Of a DNA stretch of 64,000 nucleotides, positions 16,806-23,996 are shown one piece after another. Positions within the stretch are counted from its first letter, which is position 1. The number at the start of each line of letters is the position of its first letter. Origin of the DNA: Robiginitalea marina (lineage in GTDB: Bacteria > Bacteroidota > Bacteroidia > Flavobacteriales > Flavobacteriaceae). The stretch spans positions 62,001 through 126,000 of the forward strand of contig NZ_JAMXIB010000005.1 in NCBI RefSeq assembly GCF_024006985.1. The letters run 5' to 3'. The notes below the pieces were generated by a model. That model was not told the origin of the DNA. It searched no databases and saw only the letters and a list, made by a program, of their open reading frames with translations. Both the position numbers and the translations under genes were made by a program.

Positions 16806-17699
16806 ATGAGATACCTGGAAAAGGCCTTTGATGCCCTGCTCTCCGAACGGACCAAACGGCAGACGGAGCGCGTTATCCTCAGTATAGCCATCCTGAGTTT
16901 TATCTGCCACCTGGGGTTGATCCTCCTGGTGGACCTGGGGGTATGGTCGGCGAAAAGCGATCTGCTCGACAGCCCGATTGCAGCCATCTATACCCCGTTT
17001 TCCTTCATCCTGATCTATGAAGTATACCTGTTGATCTTTTACCTCCCGAAATCCATCACCACCTACATCGGCAAGCAATACGAGATCATCACCCTGATTA
17101 TTATCCGTCGGCTCTTCAAAGACCTGGCCAACCTGAAGCTTTCTTCTAACTGGTTTGACCTGCAGGACGACCTTCAGTTTACCTACGACCTGGTGGCTTC
17201 CGTCATCCTGTTTTTCCTGATCTACCTCTTTTATGTGCAGAGCCTCAGGCGCCGGCAGTTGCTGTCGCCGGGCGGGGATGCCGCGTCGGGCATCCAGCGG
17301 TTTATCAACCTCAAAAAAGGGGTGGCCACCCTGTTGGTACCGGTCTTCTTCGGGACGGCGGTTTACCTGTTCCTGCAGTGGGGCCTGGCCTCCATGGGCA
17401 TTACGGATCCGGCAGGAATCTCCTTCAAAAATATCAACAGTGTTTTTTTTGATGAGTTTTTTACCATCCTCATCGTCGTCGATGTGATCTTGCTGCTGGC
17501 CTCTTTTTACTATTCCGACCAGTTTCACAAGGTGATCCGGAATTCCGGTTTTGTAATTTCCACCATCCTGATCCGGCTCTCCTTTTCCGTTGAAGGGGCG
17601 TTAAACACCATCCTTATTGTGGCCGCAATTTTCTTTGGCTGGCTGATGCTGCTGATCCACAACAAATTCGAAGCCCGCATGCGGGAGCAGGGGGCATAA
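16806..17699 (+). CDS. Multi-pass membrane protein of unknown function
   Basis: Not recognised. A 297-residue protein with about six or seven hydrophobic helices (near 23-45, 58-80, 127-146, 172-194, 215-237, 247-260 and 264-284). Between the second and third lies an amphipathic stretch with paired arginines (IIRRLFKDLANLK), and there is a short cytoplasmic-looking basic run, SLRRRQ, at 146-151. No catalytic or nucleotide-binding motif is visible. It sits 12 nt downstream of the MscS gene, so a role as channel partner or in envelope stress is possible but unproven. Confidence 0.7.
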   Translation: MRYLEKAFDALLSERTKRQTERVILSIAILSFICHLGLILLVDLGVWSAKSDLLDSPIAAIYTPFSFILIYEVYLLIFYLPKSITTYIGKQYEIITLIIIRRLFKDLANLKLSSNWFDLQDDLQFTYDLVASVILFFLIYLFYVQSLRRRQLLSPGGDAASGIQRFINLKKGVATLLVPVFFGTAVYLFLQWGLASMGITDPAGISFKNINSVFFDEFFTILIVVDVILLLASFYYSDQFHKVIRNSGFVISTILIRLSFSVEGALNTILIVAAIFFGWLMLLIHNKFEARMREQGA

Positions 17700-17725
17700 A
17701 AAAAGGGGGCAACCGGCCCCCCTTT
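17698..17725 (-). terminator. Intrinsic terminator for the downstream minus-strand gene
   Basis: AAAGGGGG (17702-17709) pairs with CCCCCTTT (17718-17725), giving an 8-bp stem with an 8-nt loop. Read on the minus strand the stem is followed by seven or eight Ts, so it works best for the outer-membrane protein gene ending at 17747. It may also slow transcription from the converging plus-strand gene. Confidence 0.7.
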
Positions 17726-17746
17726 CCAAAACCAGGGTTCAGGAAC

Positions 17747-18220
17747 CTAGAATTCCAGCTTGGCCCCGACCTGTATACTTCCCCAGGTGGCCTCATCCCA
17801 AATGTTCTCCCAGGAGGCGTTGAGTTCCAGGGTGTCGAGGATGTCTATCCCAATAATCGGACGGAAATAAAAGCCCCCGTCGAGGTAGTCAGACAGGCCT
17901 ATGGCATAACCCACATCGGCTCCGCCCCTGAGGGTACCGAAGAGCGTCAACCGGCCGGCTGCCCCAACCGGGAGGAACATCCCGTTGTCCAGGTCGCCGA
18001 AATCCACAAAGAAATTGCGGAAACCAACAGTGGGCCCGAGGTTGATGAAGGCATCCTCCTGTTTAAACATGTAATAGGCATCAATACCGATCATGAAATC
18101 GGAGATGTCCGCGGCATCCGCGATAGGGATACCCACGGAGGCCCCTACCTCAAAATTTCCCTGGGCCTGAACTGCCCCAAGGGAACATACAGCAAGAAAT
18201 GTCAGAAATAGTTTTCTCAT
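17747..18220 (-). CDS. Outer-membrane beta-barrel protein
   Basis: A 157-residue protein with a clear signal peptide (MRKLFLTFLAVCSLGAVQAQ) followed by alternating aromatic and Gly-rich strands. It ends in VGAKLEF, a terminal aromatic residue typical of outer-membrane barrels. It resembles small OmpA/OmpX-like barrels of Bacteroidota (PF13568-type). No enzyme motif is present and the function is unknown. It is a single gene that converges with the unknown membrane protein, with the terminator at 17698-17725 between them. Confidence 0.75.
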   Translation of the reverse strand: MRKLFLTFLAVCSLGAVQAQGNFEVGASVGIPIADAADISDFMIGIDAYYMFKQEDAFINLGPTVGFRNFFVDFGDLDNGMFLPVGAAGRLTLFGTLRGGADVGYAIGLSDYLDGGFYFRPIIGIDILDTLELNASWENIWDEATWGSIQVGAKLEF

Positions 18221-18384
18221 GGTCTTAAGGTTAAAAGATTCCTGTGAAGATACAAAAAAAAGTGTGCCGTTCGTCGATCAGCCCCTTTTAAATATGAAGG
18301 TTCGGGATGTTCGCAAATGGATTTCCAGCATCCGGACCCCGGGGGCTCCCGGCCGAAGGCGCCTGCCTGCTGACCGGGATTCGG

Positions 18385-18392
18385 TACCTTTG
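18385..18392 (+). promoter_or_regulatory. Promoter -7 box of the DUF1643 gene
   Basis: TACCTTTG is a perfect TAnnTTTG element ending 13 nt before the ATG at 18406. No good TTG is seen about 20 nt upstream. It supports 18406 as the start, because the longer in-frame reading would begin before the promoter. Confidence 0.5.
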
Positions 18393-18405
18393 CCAAAACG
18401 CACCC

Positions 18406-18948
18406 ATGACCCATTCCTATCCCGATTTTGCCAGGGTGGCTGCCATCGACCAGAACGAAGGCAAACGGTATAGCCTGGAAATTGCCCTTGAGGGCCCTGG
18501 GGGCGATCCCCTGCTGGTGATCCAGAAAAACCCCAGCAGGGCCGATGCAAAGGTTTCGGACCATACAATTAACAGGGTGCTCAGGTATCTCCACCACCAT
18601 CGCCGCCAGATTCCCTGGCTTCGCAACACCGGCAGGGTGGTTTTCCTGAACCTCATCCCCTGGTACGAAACCTATTCCGAAAACCTCGCCAGGATCCCCC
18701 AAGGGTTGTCTGACCCCGGGAACCTGAGGGCCATTGCCCGCTTCGCTTCCACAGGTGGCCCCTGTATCATAGGCTGGGGGAATCCCCCGAAGGGGCTCAA
18801 GGCCCCCTACGCCGGGTTAAGCGAGCAGGTGCTTGGCGTGTTGCGAGAGGCGGGCAACCCGTTGTTCCATGTAGGCACCTTAACCCGCCTGGGGTATCCA
18901 AGGCATGGCCAGTTTTTGGGATACCGCGATCCGCTGCAGCCCCTGTAA
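18406..18948 (+). CDS. DUF1643 domain protein
   Basis: A 180-residue protein matching DUF1643: an N-terminal beta-rich part (KRYSLEIALE), then QKNPSRADAKVSDHTINR, the family hallmark (NPS-x-AD...D-T), and a Rossmann-like second half (VVFLNLIPWYETYS, CIIGWGNPPKG). The family has no established function and appears in bacteria and phages. It is a single gene with its own promoter. I start at 18406, not at the upstream in-frame ATG (18307), because of the promoter and the family N terminus. Confidence 0.72.
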   Translation: MTHSYPDFARVAAIDQNEGKRYSLEIALEGPGGDPLLVIQKNPSRADAKVSDHTINRVLRYLHHHRRQIPWLRNTGRVVFLNLIPWYETYSENLARIPQGLSDPGNLRAIARFASTGGPCIIGWGNPPKGLKAPYAGLSEQVLGVLREAGNPLFHVGTLTRLGYPRHGQFLGYRDPLQPL

Positions 18949-19018
18949 CAAAATGCTCCTGAAAGCGTCTTTACAAATACAGGGCTGTCCGGCCCGTGTA
19001 CCATAAAAACCAATACCG

Positions 19019-19180
19019 ATGGCCAGCATCCGGCTCGAAATATCACATAAGACTGTTTTGGTGGGCATCTGCCTGCTCGCATTGCTTTGGAATTCCACTT
19101 GCCAGGCGGAGGAGGCTTCCACCGTACAGGCACCCGCCGCAGAAGCCCCCGTGGAGCAGGCCGACTATGCCTTCCGCTAG
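19019..19180 (+). CDS. Possible small secreted protein or lipoprotein
   Basis: A 53-codon reading frame in a 390-nt gap. It starts MASIRLEISHK, has a hydrophobic stretch (TVLVGICLLALLW, about 12-24), then STC and a mature part rich in Ala, Glu and Pro (QAEEASTVQAPAAEAPVEQ). This has the shape of a very small lipoprotein, although the lipobox is poor. No homologue is recognised. It could be chance in GC-rich DNA, but the signal-like N terminus and acidic tail are suggestive. The rest of this gap (18949-19018 and 19181-19338) shows only a run of Ts at about 19248 and no other gene. Confidence 0.35.
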   Translation: MASIRLEISHKTVLVGICLLALLWNSTCQAEEASTVQAPAAEAPVEQADYAFR

Positions 19181-19338
19181 GGACGGGGGAACAACCCTCC
19201 TCCCGGCTTAAGGCAGAAATGAATCAGTGCTCCCCGGGATGACTCCTTTTTTTTTTCAGGTTATTTTCCACTTTTGCATCATCTTTGATTGGACGAGACG
19301 GGGACCTTCCCCAAGCAAACCAAAAACACGTGGCACCT

Positions 19339-20040
19339 ATGAAAAAGTTTATCCTGGCCTCCCTGGCCCTGCTGGCCATGGCCCACTCCGGGCAGGCCCA
19401 GTCCAAGAATTTCCTGGACCAACCCTATCTGGAAACGGCTGCCCGGGCCGATACCCTGGTAACGCCCGATCGCATTTACCTCCAAATCGTTTTGCAGGAG
19501 GGCGATTCCAAAGGAAAAGTTGCCCTCGAAGAACTGGAGCAGCGGATGGGGTCGCGCCTGAAAAGCCTTGGGATTGACCTGGAGGAACAACTGAAGGTCT
19601 CTGACCTGTCGAGCGAGTTCCGGAAGTACTTCCTCCGCGGGCAGGAGATCGAGAAGCAAAAGGCCTTTCAACTGCTGGTTTACGATGCCCCCTCAGCCGG
19701 CCGGGTGCTGGCCGCCCTCGAAGGGATTGGCATTTCCAACGTAACTTTGGTGAAAACGGAATATTCTGAAATGGACGCCCTGCGCCATACCCTGGTGGCC
19801 CGCGCAGTACGCAAAGGGCGCACACAGGCCCGGGTGATGGCAGAAGCCCTGGAACAACCCCTCGGAAAAGCCGTATACATTTCCGATAGCGGCTTTAATT
19901 TCTTCAATAAAATGCAGGAACGCGGCCGGGTGGTCATGACTGCTTTTGGGGATGCGCAAATGGCACCGGAACCCCTGCCCGTGGATTTTGAAAAAATCCG
20001 GGTGGAGGCCAGCGTGGAGGTGAAATTCCTCCTGGAGTAG
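19339..20040 (+). CDS. SIMPL-domain (DUF541) periplasmic protein
   Basis: A 233-residue protein with signal peptide MKKFILASLALLAMAHSGQA and a DUF541/SIMPL fold after it: paired beta strands and helices, with RIYLQIVLQEGD, a central RTQARVMAEALEQPLGKAVYI and a C-terminal strand IRVEASVEVKFLLE. The DUF541 family has no settled role; the name derives from a mouse signalling molecule, and bacterial members are secreted. A second SIMPL protein of different sequence is at 21133-21843, with one gene between them. Confidence 0.78.
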   Translation: MKKFILASLALLAMAHSGQAQSKNFLDQPYLETAARADTLVTPDRIYLQIVLQEGDSKGKVALEELEQRMGSRLKSLGIDLEEQLKVSDLSSEFRKYFLRGQEIEKQKAFQLLVYDAPSAGRVLAALEGIGISNVTLVKTEYSEMDALRHTLVARAVRKGRTQARVMAEALEQPLGKAVYISDSGFNFFNKMQERGRVVMTAFGDAQMAPEPLPVDFEKIRVEASVEVKFLLE

Positions 20041-20237
20041 GCAACCCTCGGCCGGCGTCAGGGCGGCGTTTTGACGAAGCTGCAGGATTTTTACCCGGGA
20101 AAGTGAGCGCTTTACGGTTGCCCCAAAAAAGGCCTCTGGCGGCATTTTGTTACAAAAACGGGTAAATGCCGGGGGGTTGCAGGATTAATGGATAACTTCG
20201 AGTAGGGGGGGTGGGCCCCCGCAGCAAGCGAAAAAGC

Positions 20238-21035
20238 ATGTGTTACGACATCAAAGCCAGCCTGGAATCCCAGTTAAAAAGGGCCCTGCGCCGGGGCGAT
20301 GAGGAGTCCGCCAGGCAGGTCAGGGAGCACCTCCTGCCCCTGACAGACCTCCCGCTGTACCATGCCTCAGGCTTTAGCCACCCCCGCCTGCTGGTCTATA
20401 CGGATGCCAGCCCCGATTACCCCTGTGTGGCTTCATGGGGCCTGGTGCCCCACTGGGTGCGCAGCCGGGAACAACAGCAACGGCTCTGGAACCAGACCCT
20501 GAATGCCCGGTCGGAAACTATTTTTGAGAAGCCGGCCTTCCGGGACGCGGCCAGGGACCACCGGTGTTTGCTCTACTTAGACGGATTTTATGAACACCAC
20601 CATTACCGGGGGAAAACCTATCCCTTTCTGGTGCGCCGCAGCGATGGGCAACCGATGGCCCTTGCCTGCCTCTACAGCGACTGGGCCGACCGGGATACAG
20701 GGGAGCTGTGGACCACCTTCAGCATTGTAACCACTGAGGGCAACCCCCTGATGGCTAAAATCCACAACAACCCCAAATTAAGCGGCCCGCGGATGCCGCT
20801 GATCCTTCCCGATGCCCTGGCCGACCAGTGGCTGCGCCCGGTGCGGGACCCCCTGGACCAGGAAACCTTAAAGGGCCTGATGCAGCCCTACCCCGAAGCG
20901 GGGCTGCGGGCCCATACCGTTGCCCGCCTGCGCGGAAGGGAATATCAGGGGAATGTACCGGAAACCGCCCGGGAAGTAGCCTATCCGGAGTTGCCTGGTT
21001 TTGGGGCGAAGGAAGGTGGCCTTCAGGAGCAATAG
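20238..21035 (+). CDS. SRAP-family protein (YedK/HMCES type)
   Basis: A 265-residue SOS-response-associated peptidase family protein. The catalytic cysteine must follow the initiator Met, and ATG at 20238 gives MCYDI, which fixes the start. NARSETIFEKPAFR and CLLYLDGFYEHH are the core motifs, with the second half of the active site in KIHNNPKLSGPRMPLIL. Family members bind abasic sites in single-stranded DNA and form a covalent thiazolidine link through Cys2, shielding the lesion. The spacer between His and RMP is longer than in E. coli YedK, a form I associate with Bacteroidota. No lexA or SOS gene is adjacent. Confidence 0.88.
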   Translation: MCYDIKASLESQLKRALRRGDEESARQVREHLLPLTDLPLYHASGFSHPRLLVYTDASPDYPCVASWGLVPHWVRSREQQQRLWNQTLNARSETIFEKPAFRDAARDHRCLLYLDGFYEHHHYRGKTYPFLVRRSDGQPMALACLYSDWADRDTGELWTTFSIVTTEGNPLMAKIHNNPKLSGPRMPLILPDALADQWLRPVRDPLDQETLKGLMQPYPEAGLRAHTVARLRGREYQGNVPETAREVAYPELPGFGAKEGGLQEQ

Positions 21036-21132
21036 CCGTCTGCCCGGACATCTGCCTGATCGGTTTTCTTCGTATATTCGGGTAAGGCAAGGTGTTTTTG
21101 CCCCCATCAACCCTAACGATTATCTCCCGCAT

Positions 21133-21843
21133 ATGAAACCCAACTACTGGATCCCCGCCCTATTGCTTTCCATAGCCCTGGTCCTTGCCGGCTACTTTAT
21201 CGGCAACCTGCAGGTAAACGGCAAGAAGTTTGACCGCTATGTTACCGTAAAGGGGCTTTCCGAGAGGGAAGTGGAGGCCGACCTGGCAGTTTGGCCCATC
21301 AATATCGCCCTTACGGGGAATGACCTGCAGGTCCTCAGGAGACAAATCCAAACCCAGAATGAAGCGGTCTACCAGTTCTTTATGCGCCAGGGTTTCGGGG
21401 AAGACGAGGTTACCCGCGGGGCTGCAAACATCAGTGATGTTACCGCAAACCCCTATAATACCCAGGCGTACCAAAACCCGAACCGTTACCTGGCCAAATC
21501 CGAATTTACGGTCCGCACCCGCGACATCCCAAAACTGCAGAAGGCGCTCACGGAATCCCTGGAATTGCTTTCACAGGGAATCGTTATGGGTTCCAAAAAC
21601 GAGTGGCAGCCCATCGAATATATCTTCACCGGCCTGAACACCCTCAAACCGGAAATGATCGAGGAAGCTACCCGCAATGCCCGGGAAGTGGCCGAAAAGT
21701 TCGCCCGCGATTCCAATTCCAAGGTAGGGGGTATCCGCATTGCCCAACAGGGCCTTTTCAGTATTTCGGACCGGGATGCCAATACCCCGCAGATCAAAAA
21801 GGTACGGGTGGTTTCCACCTTTGACTTTCAACTGGAGGATTAA
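21133..21843 (+). CDS. SIMPL-domain (DUF541) membrane-anchored protein
   Basis: A 236-residue protein with one N-terminal membrane anchor (WIPALLLSIALVLAGYFIG, about 6-24) and a DUF541 domain: RYVTVKGLSEREVEADLAVW at the start, then a long helix and strand pattern ending VRVVSTFDFQLED. Its start follows the SRAP gene by about 100 nt, with a TATATTCG box at 21073-21080 that may be its promoter. Its stop codon overlaps the stop of gldA on the other strand. The function is unknown. It is distinct in sequence from the secreted SIMPL protein at 19339. Confidence 0.8.
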   Translation: MKPNYWIPALLLSIALVLAGYFIGNLQVNGKKFDRYVTVKGLSEREVEADLAVWPINIALTGNDLQVLRRQIQTQNEAVYQFFMRQGFGEDEVTRGAANISDVTANPYNTQAYQNPNRYLAKSEFTVRTRDIPKLQKALTESLELLSQGIVMGSKNEWQPIEYIFTGLNTLKPEMIEEATRNAREVAEKFARDSNSKVGGIRIAQQGLFSISDRDANTPQIKKVRVVSTFDFQLED

Positions 21844-22745
21844 CCCTTTCCCGCACCGGTAAGTTCGGTGAAAAGGAGCTCGAGGTTTTTGGTCTTCCGG
21901 CTGAGCTGCAGGGTTTTTAACTGGTTGTCGTGGGCAAAGTCGAAGACCACCCCGCGCATGTCTTTACTGGTTGAAAAAAGGATTTCGTAGACAAAACCAC
22001 CGGTATTGCGGACGCTGGCCACATGTGGCAGCCGCTCCAGGAGTACTTCCTCCACGCGGTAGTCGAATTCCACTTCAATGACCTGGCGCTCATCCCTGCG
22101 CAGGTCCTCCATGGTCCGGTCGGCCACCAGATGGCCTTTGTCGATGATCAGGACGCGGTCGCAAACAGCTTCTACCTCTTTCATGATGTGGGTCGAGAGC
22201 AGGATGGTCTTCTGTTCGCCAACTTCCCTGATGAGCTTCCGGATATCGAGAAGTTGGTTGGGGTCCAGCCCGGTGGTGGGTTCATCGAGGATGAGGACCT
22301 CGGGCTCGTGGAGGAGCGCCGCTGCCAGGCCCACCCGTTGCCGGTACCCTTTGGAGAGCTGGCCGATTTTTTTGTGGGCCTCAGGGGCCAGGCCGGTTTG
22401 GTCCACGACCTGGGCGATCCGGGCTTTTCCCACCCCGTAAACCGAGGCGTTGAACGCCAGGTACTCCCTGACATACAATTCCAGGTACAACGGGTTGTGT
22501 TCCGGCAGGTACCCCAGGCTGCGCTGCACCTCCCTTGGCTGGCTGGCCACGTCGTACCCGTTGACGGAGGCCGACCCGGAATCGGCCCGGTAATATGTGG
22601 TCAGTATTTTCATCAGGGTGGACTTGCCGGCGCCGTTCGGCCCCAGGAACCCCACGATTTCGCCTTTTCGGACAGAAAAGCTGATATCGTCCAGGGCTTG
22701 CTGCGTCCCAAAACTTTTGCGGATATGTTGAACAGAGATGGACAT
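21840..22745 (-). CDS. gldA: Gliding motility ABC transporter ATPase GldA
   Basis: A 301-residue ABC ATPase. Walker A is GPNGAGKST (34-42), the signature is LSKGYRQRVGLA, Walker B is VLILDEPTTGLD and the switch His is in STHIM. The long C-terminal part (about 215-301) matches GldA of Flavobacterium and separates it from generic drug or lipid exporters. GldA works with the membrane proteins GldF and GldG, which are not in this window; it is needed for gliding in F. johnsoniae but is missing from some gliders. A TAAAAATA sequence (22766-22773) upstream could be its -7 box on the minus strand. A general ABC exporter role remains possible. Confidence 0.82.
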   Translation of the reverse strand: MSISVQHIRKSFGTQQALDDISFSVRKGEIVGFLGPNGAGKSTLMKILTTYYRADSGSASVNGYDVASQPREVQRSLGYLPEHNPLYLELYVREYLAFNASVYGVGKARIAQVVDQTGLAPEAHKKIGQLSKGYRQRVGLAAALLHEPEVLILDEPTTGLDPNQLLDIRKLIREVGEQKTILLSTHIMKEVEAVCDRVLIIDKGHLVADRTMEDLRRDERQVIEVEFDYRVEEVLLERLPHVASVRNTGGFVYEILFSTSKDMRGVVFDFAHDNQLKTLQLSRKTKNLELLFTELTGAGKG

Positions 22746-23018
22746 GCGGCCTCGCCAAATTTCAGGTAAAAATACATAAAGCCACAGACATTCCCCGCTT
22801 TTTACGGGAAGTCCTCAGGGCCTTGTTTTCCATGTGGGTTTCCATAGCCAGGAGGCCCCCCGGCAATGGTTTGATATTGATCATTCTGCATCAAAGTTGG
22901 TTTTCTGTTTGCTTTTTTTGCAGGATTTGCGGCAGTTTCCATGAAAATCCCAAAAAATACGCAGGCAAAGCGGGTATTTAAAATTAATGGCTACCTTAGC
23001 CGCCAGTTTGCAAAGATT
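22746..23018. other. Intergenic region between gldA and the aromatic leader
   Basis: 273 nt separate the divergent gldA start and the leader peptide. TACCTTAG at 22992-22999 is one base from the Bacteroidota -7 consensus and would start transcription about 13-20 nt before the leader ATG at 23019; no convincing TTG is found at the right spacing. An 11-codon ORF (22987-23022) ends in an ATGA overlap with the leader start but looks accidental. Nothing else was recognised. Confidence 0.4.
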
Positions 23019-23087
23019 ATGACGGCGTACTTCTGGAACGGATTTTACTTTTACTTCTTTTACCAAAGGGGTATGGGGCCGTTGTAG
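23019..23087 (+). CDS. Aromatic-rich leader peptide of the Phe/Tyr operon
   Basis: A 22-codon ORF (ATG to TAG) whose product has ten aromatic residues: Y4 F5 W6, then seven in a row (F9 Y10 F11 Y12 F13 F14 Y15, at 23043-23063). It ends 29 nt before a terminator stem and 78 nt before pheA. A run of codons for exactly the amino acids made by the downstream operon is the mark of a translational attenuator leader, like PheL of E. coli. Stalling of the ribosome at Phe or Tyr codons would report shortage of either charged tRNA. No functional role for the peptide itself is implied. Confidence 0.85.
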   Translation: MTAYFWNGFYFYFFYQRGMGPL

Positions 23088-23123
23088 GATACGTTTAAGC
23101 TATAAAACAACAACAGGTCCCGT
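23073..23123 (+). promoter_or_regulatory. Antiterminator structure of the Phe/Tyr attenuator
   Basis: Positions 23073-23085 (ATGGGGCCGTTGT) can pair with 23110-23123 (ACAACAGGTCCCGT). This gives a 13-bp stem with two G-U pairs and one bulged A (23115). The left arm overlaps the end and stop codon of the leader peptide, and the right arm contains the 5' half of the terminator stem, so the two structures exclude each other. A ribosome at the leader stop would block this stem and one stalled at the aromatic codons would free it. AACGG (23037-23041) could pair with CCGTT (23079-23083) as a weaker protector hairpin. Confidence 0.75.
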
Positions 23124-23143
23124 CTAGAGCGGGACTTTTTTTT
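23117..23143 (+). terminator. Attenuator terminator upstream of pheA
   Basis: GTCCCG (23117-23122) pairs with CGGGAC (23130-23135), a 6-bp GC-rich stem with a 7-nt loop, followed at once by eight Ts (23136-23143). It is a textbook intrinsic terminator located between the leader peptide and pheA, 22 nt before the pheA ATG. No gene ends just upstream except the leader, so its purpose must be conditional termination. Confidence 0.9.
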
Positions 23144-23165
23144 GGCCCTGCGGCCACTGCAAGAA

Positions 23166-23996
23166 ATGAAACCACTACGGATTGCCATACAGGGCATACA
23201 GGGTTCAAACCACCACCAGGTGGCCATGGAATACTTTGGCCCCGGGATTGAACTTGAGGAATGCCTGTCGTTCCACGGGTTGGTGGATGCCCTGCTCCAC
23301 GGCCAGGCCGACAAAGGGGTCATGGCCATAGAAAATTCCATCGCGGGGTCCATTATCCCCAACTATGCCCTGGTTTGCGAGAACGGCCTGCACATCATCG
23401 GGGAACACTACCTGAACATCCACCACCACCTGATGGCCCTGCATGGGCAGGACCTCCCCGATATCCGGGAAGTACGCAGCCATCCGATGGCCCTGTTGCA
23501 ATGCAGGGAATTCTTAAAGGGGCACCCCCACATCAAAATGGTGGAAGATGTCGATACGGCCGAAACGGCCCGCAGCATCCGCGACAGGCAGCTGGAGGGG
23601 ATCGCCGCCATAGCCCCTGCTATGGCGGCGGACCTGTATGGGCTGCAGATCCTGGCCAGGGAGATACAGACCATTAAGAACAATGCCACCCGCTTTATCG
23701 TGGTGAAGACCACCAATAAGGAATGGCCGAAGGAACTTGTGAACAAGGCTTCCGTAAGGTTTCTGACCGACCACAAAAGGGGGAGCCTGGCCACGGTGCT
23801 CAATGTAATGAGCGATTGCAACCTGAACCTCACTAAAATACAGTCCCTGCCGGTTATCGATACCCCGTGGAAGTATTCATTTTTTGTGGACGTCACCTTT
23901 GAACAGTACGCCCATTTCGACAAAGCCAAATCCCTGCTTTCCCTGATGACGGAAGATTTCCGTGTTTTGGGGGAATATCAAAACGCCCGCCTATGA
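23166..23996 (+). CDS. pheA: Prephenate dehydratase
   Basis: A 276-residue stand-alone prephenate dehydratase with no chorismate mutase domain. The catalytic domain covers about 1-180, with the NNATRFIVV segment holding the conserved Thr and Arg. The C-terminal ACT domain (about 195-276) has RGSLATVLNVMSDCNLNLTKIQS, the usual allosteric site for phenylalanine. It makes phenylpyruvate. The ATG at 23166 is preferred; an in-frame TTG at 23142 lies inside the terminator T-run. It is first in a four-gene operon and overlaps the aminotransferase start in an ATGA. Confidence 0.93.
   Translation: MKPLRIAIQGIQGSNHHQVAMEYFGPGIELEECLSFHGLVDALLHGQADKGVMAIENSIAGSIIPNYALVCENGLHIIGEHYLNIHHHLMALHGQDLPDIREVRSHPMALLQCREFLKGHPHIKMVEDVDTAETARSIRDRQLEGIAAIAPAMAADLYGLQILAREIQTIKNNATRFIVVKTTNKEWPKELVNKASVRFLTDHKRGSLATVLNVMSDCNLNLTKIQSLPVIDTPWKYSFFVDVTFEQYAHFDKAKSLLSLMTEDFRVLGEYQNARL

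Noticed and set aside
22987-23022. An 11-codon ORF (MATLAASLQRL) overlapping the leader peptide start
   Set aside because: It has no aromatic bias and contains the likely -7 box, so it is probably not transcribed.
23142-23165. TTG start for pheA at 23142
   Set aside because: It falls in the T-run of the terminator and the extra residues do not match the family; ATG at 23166 is better.
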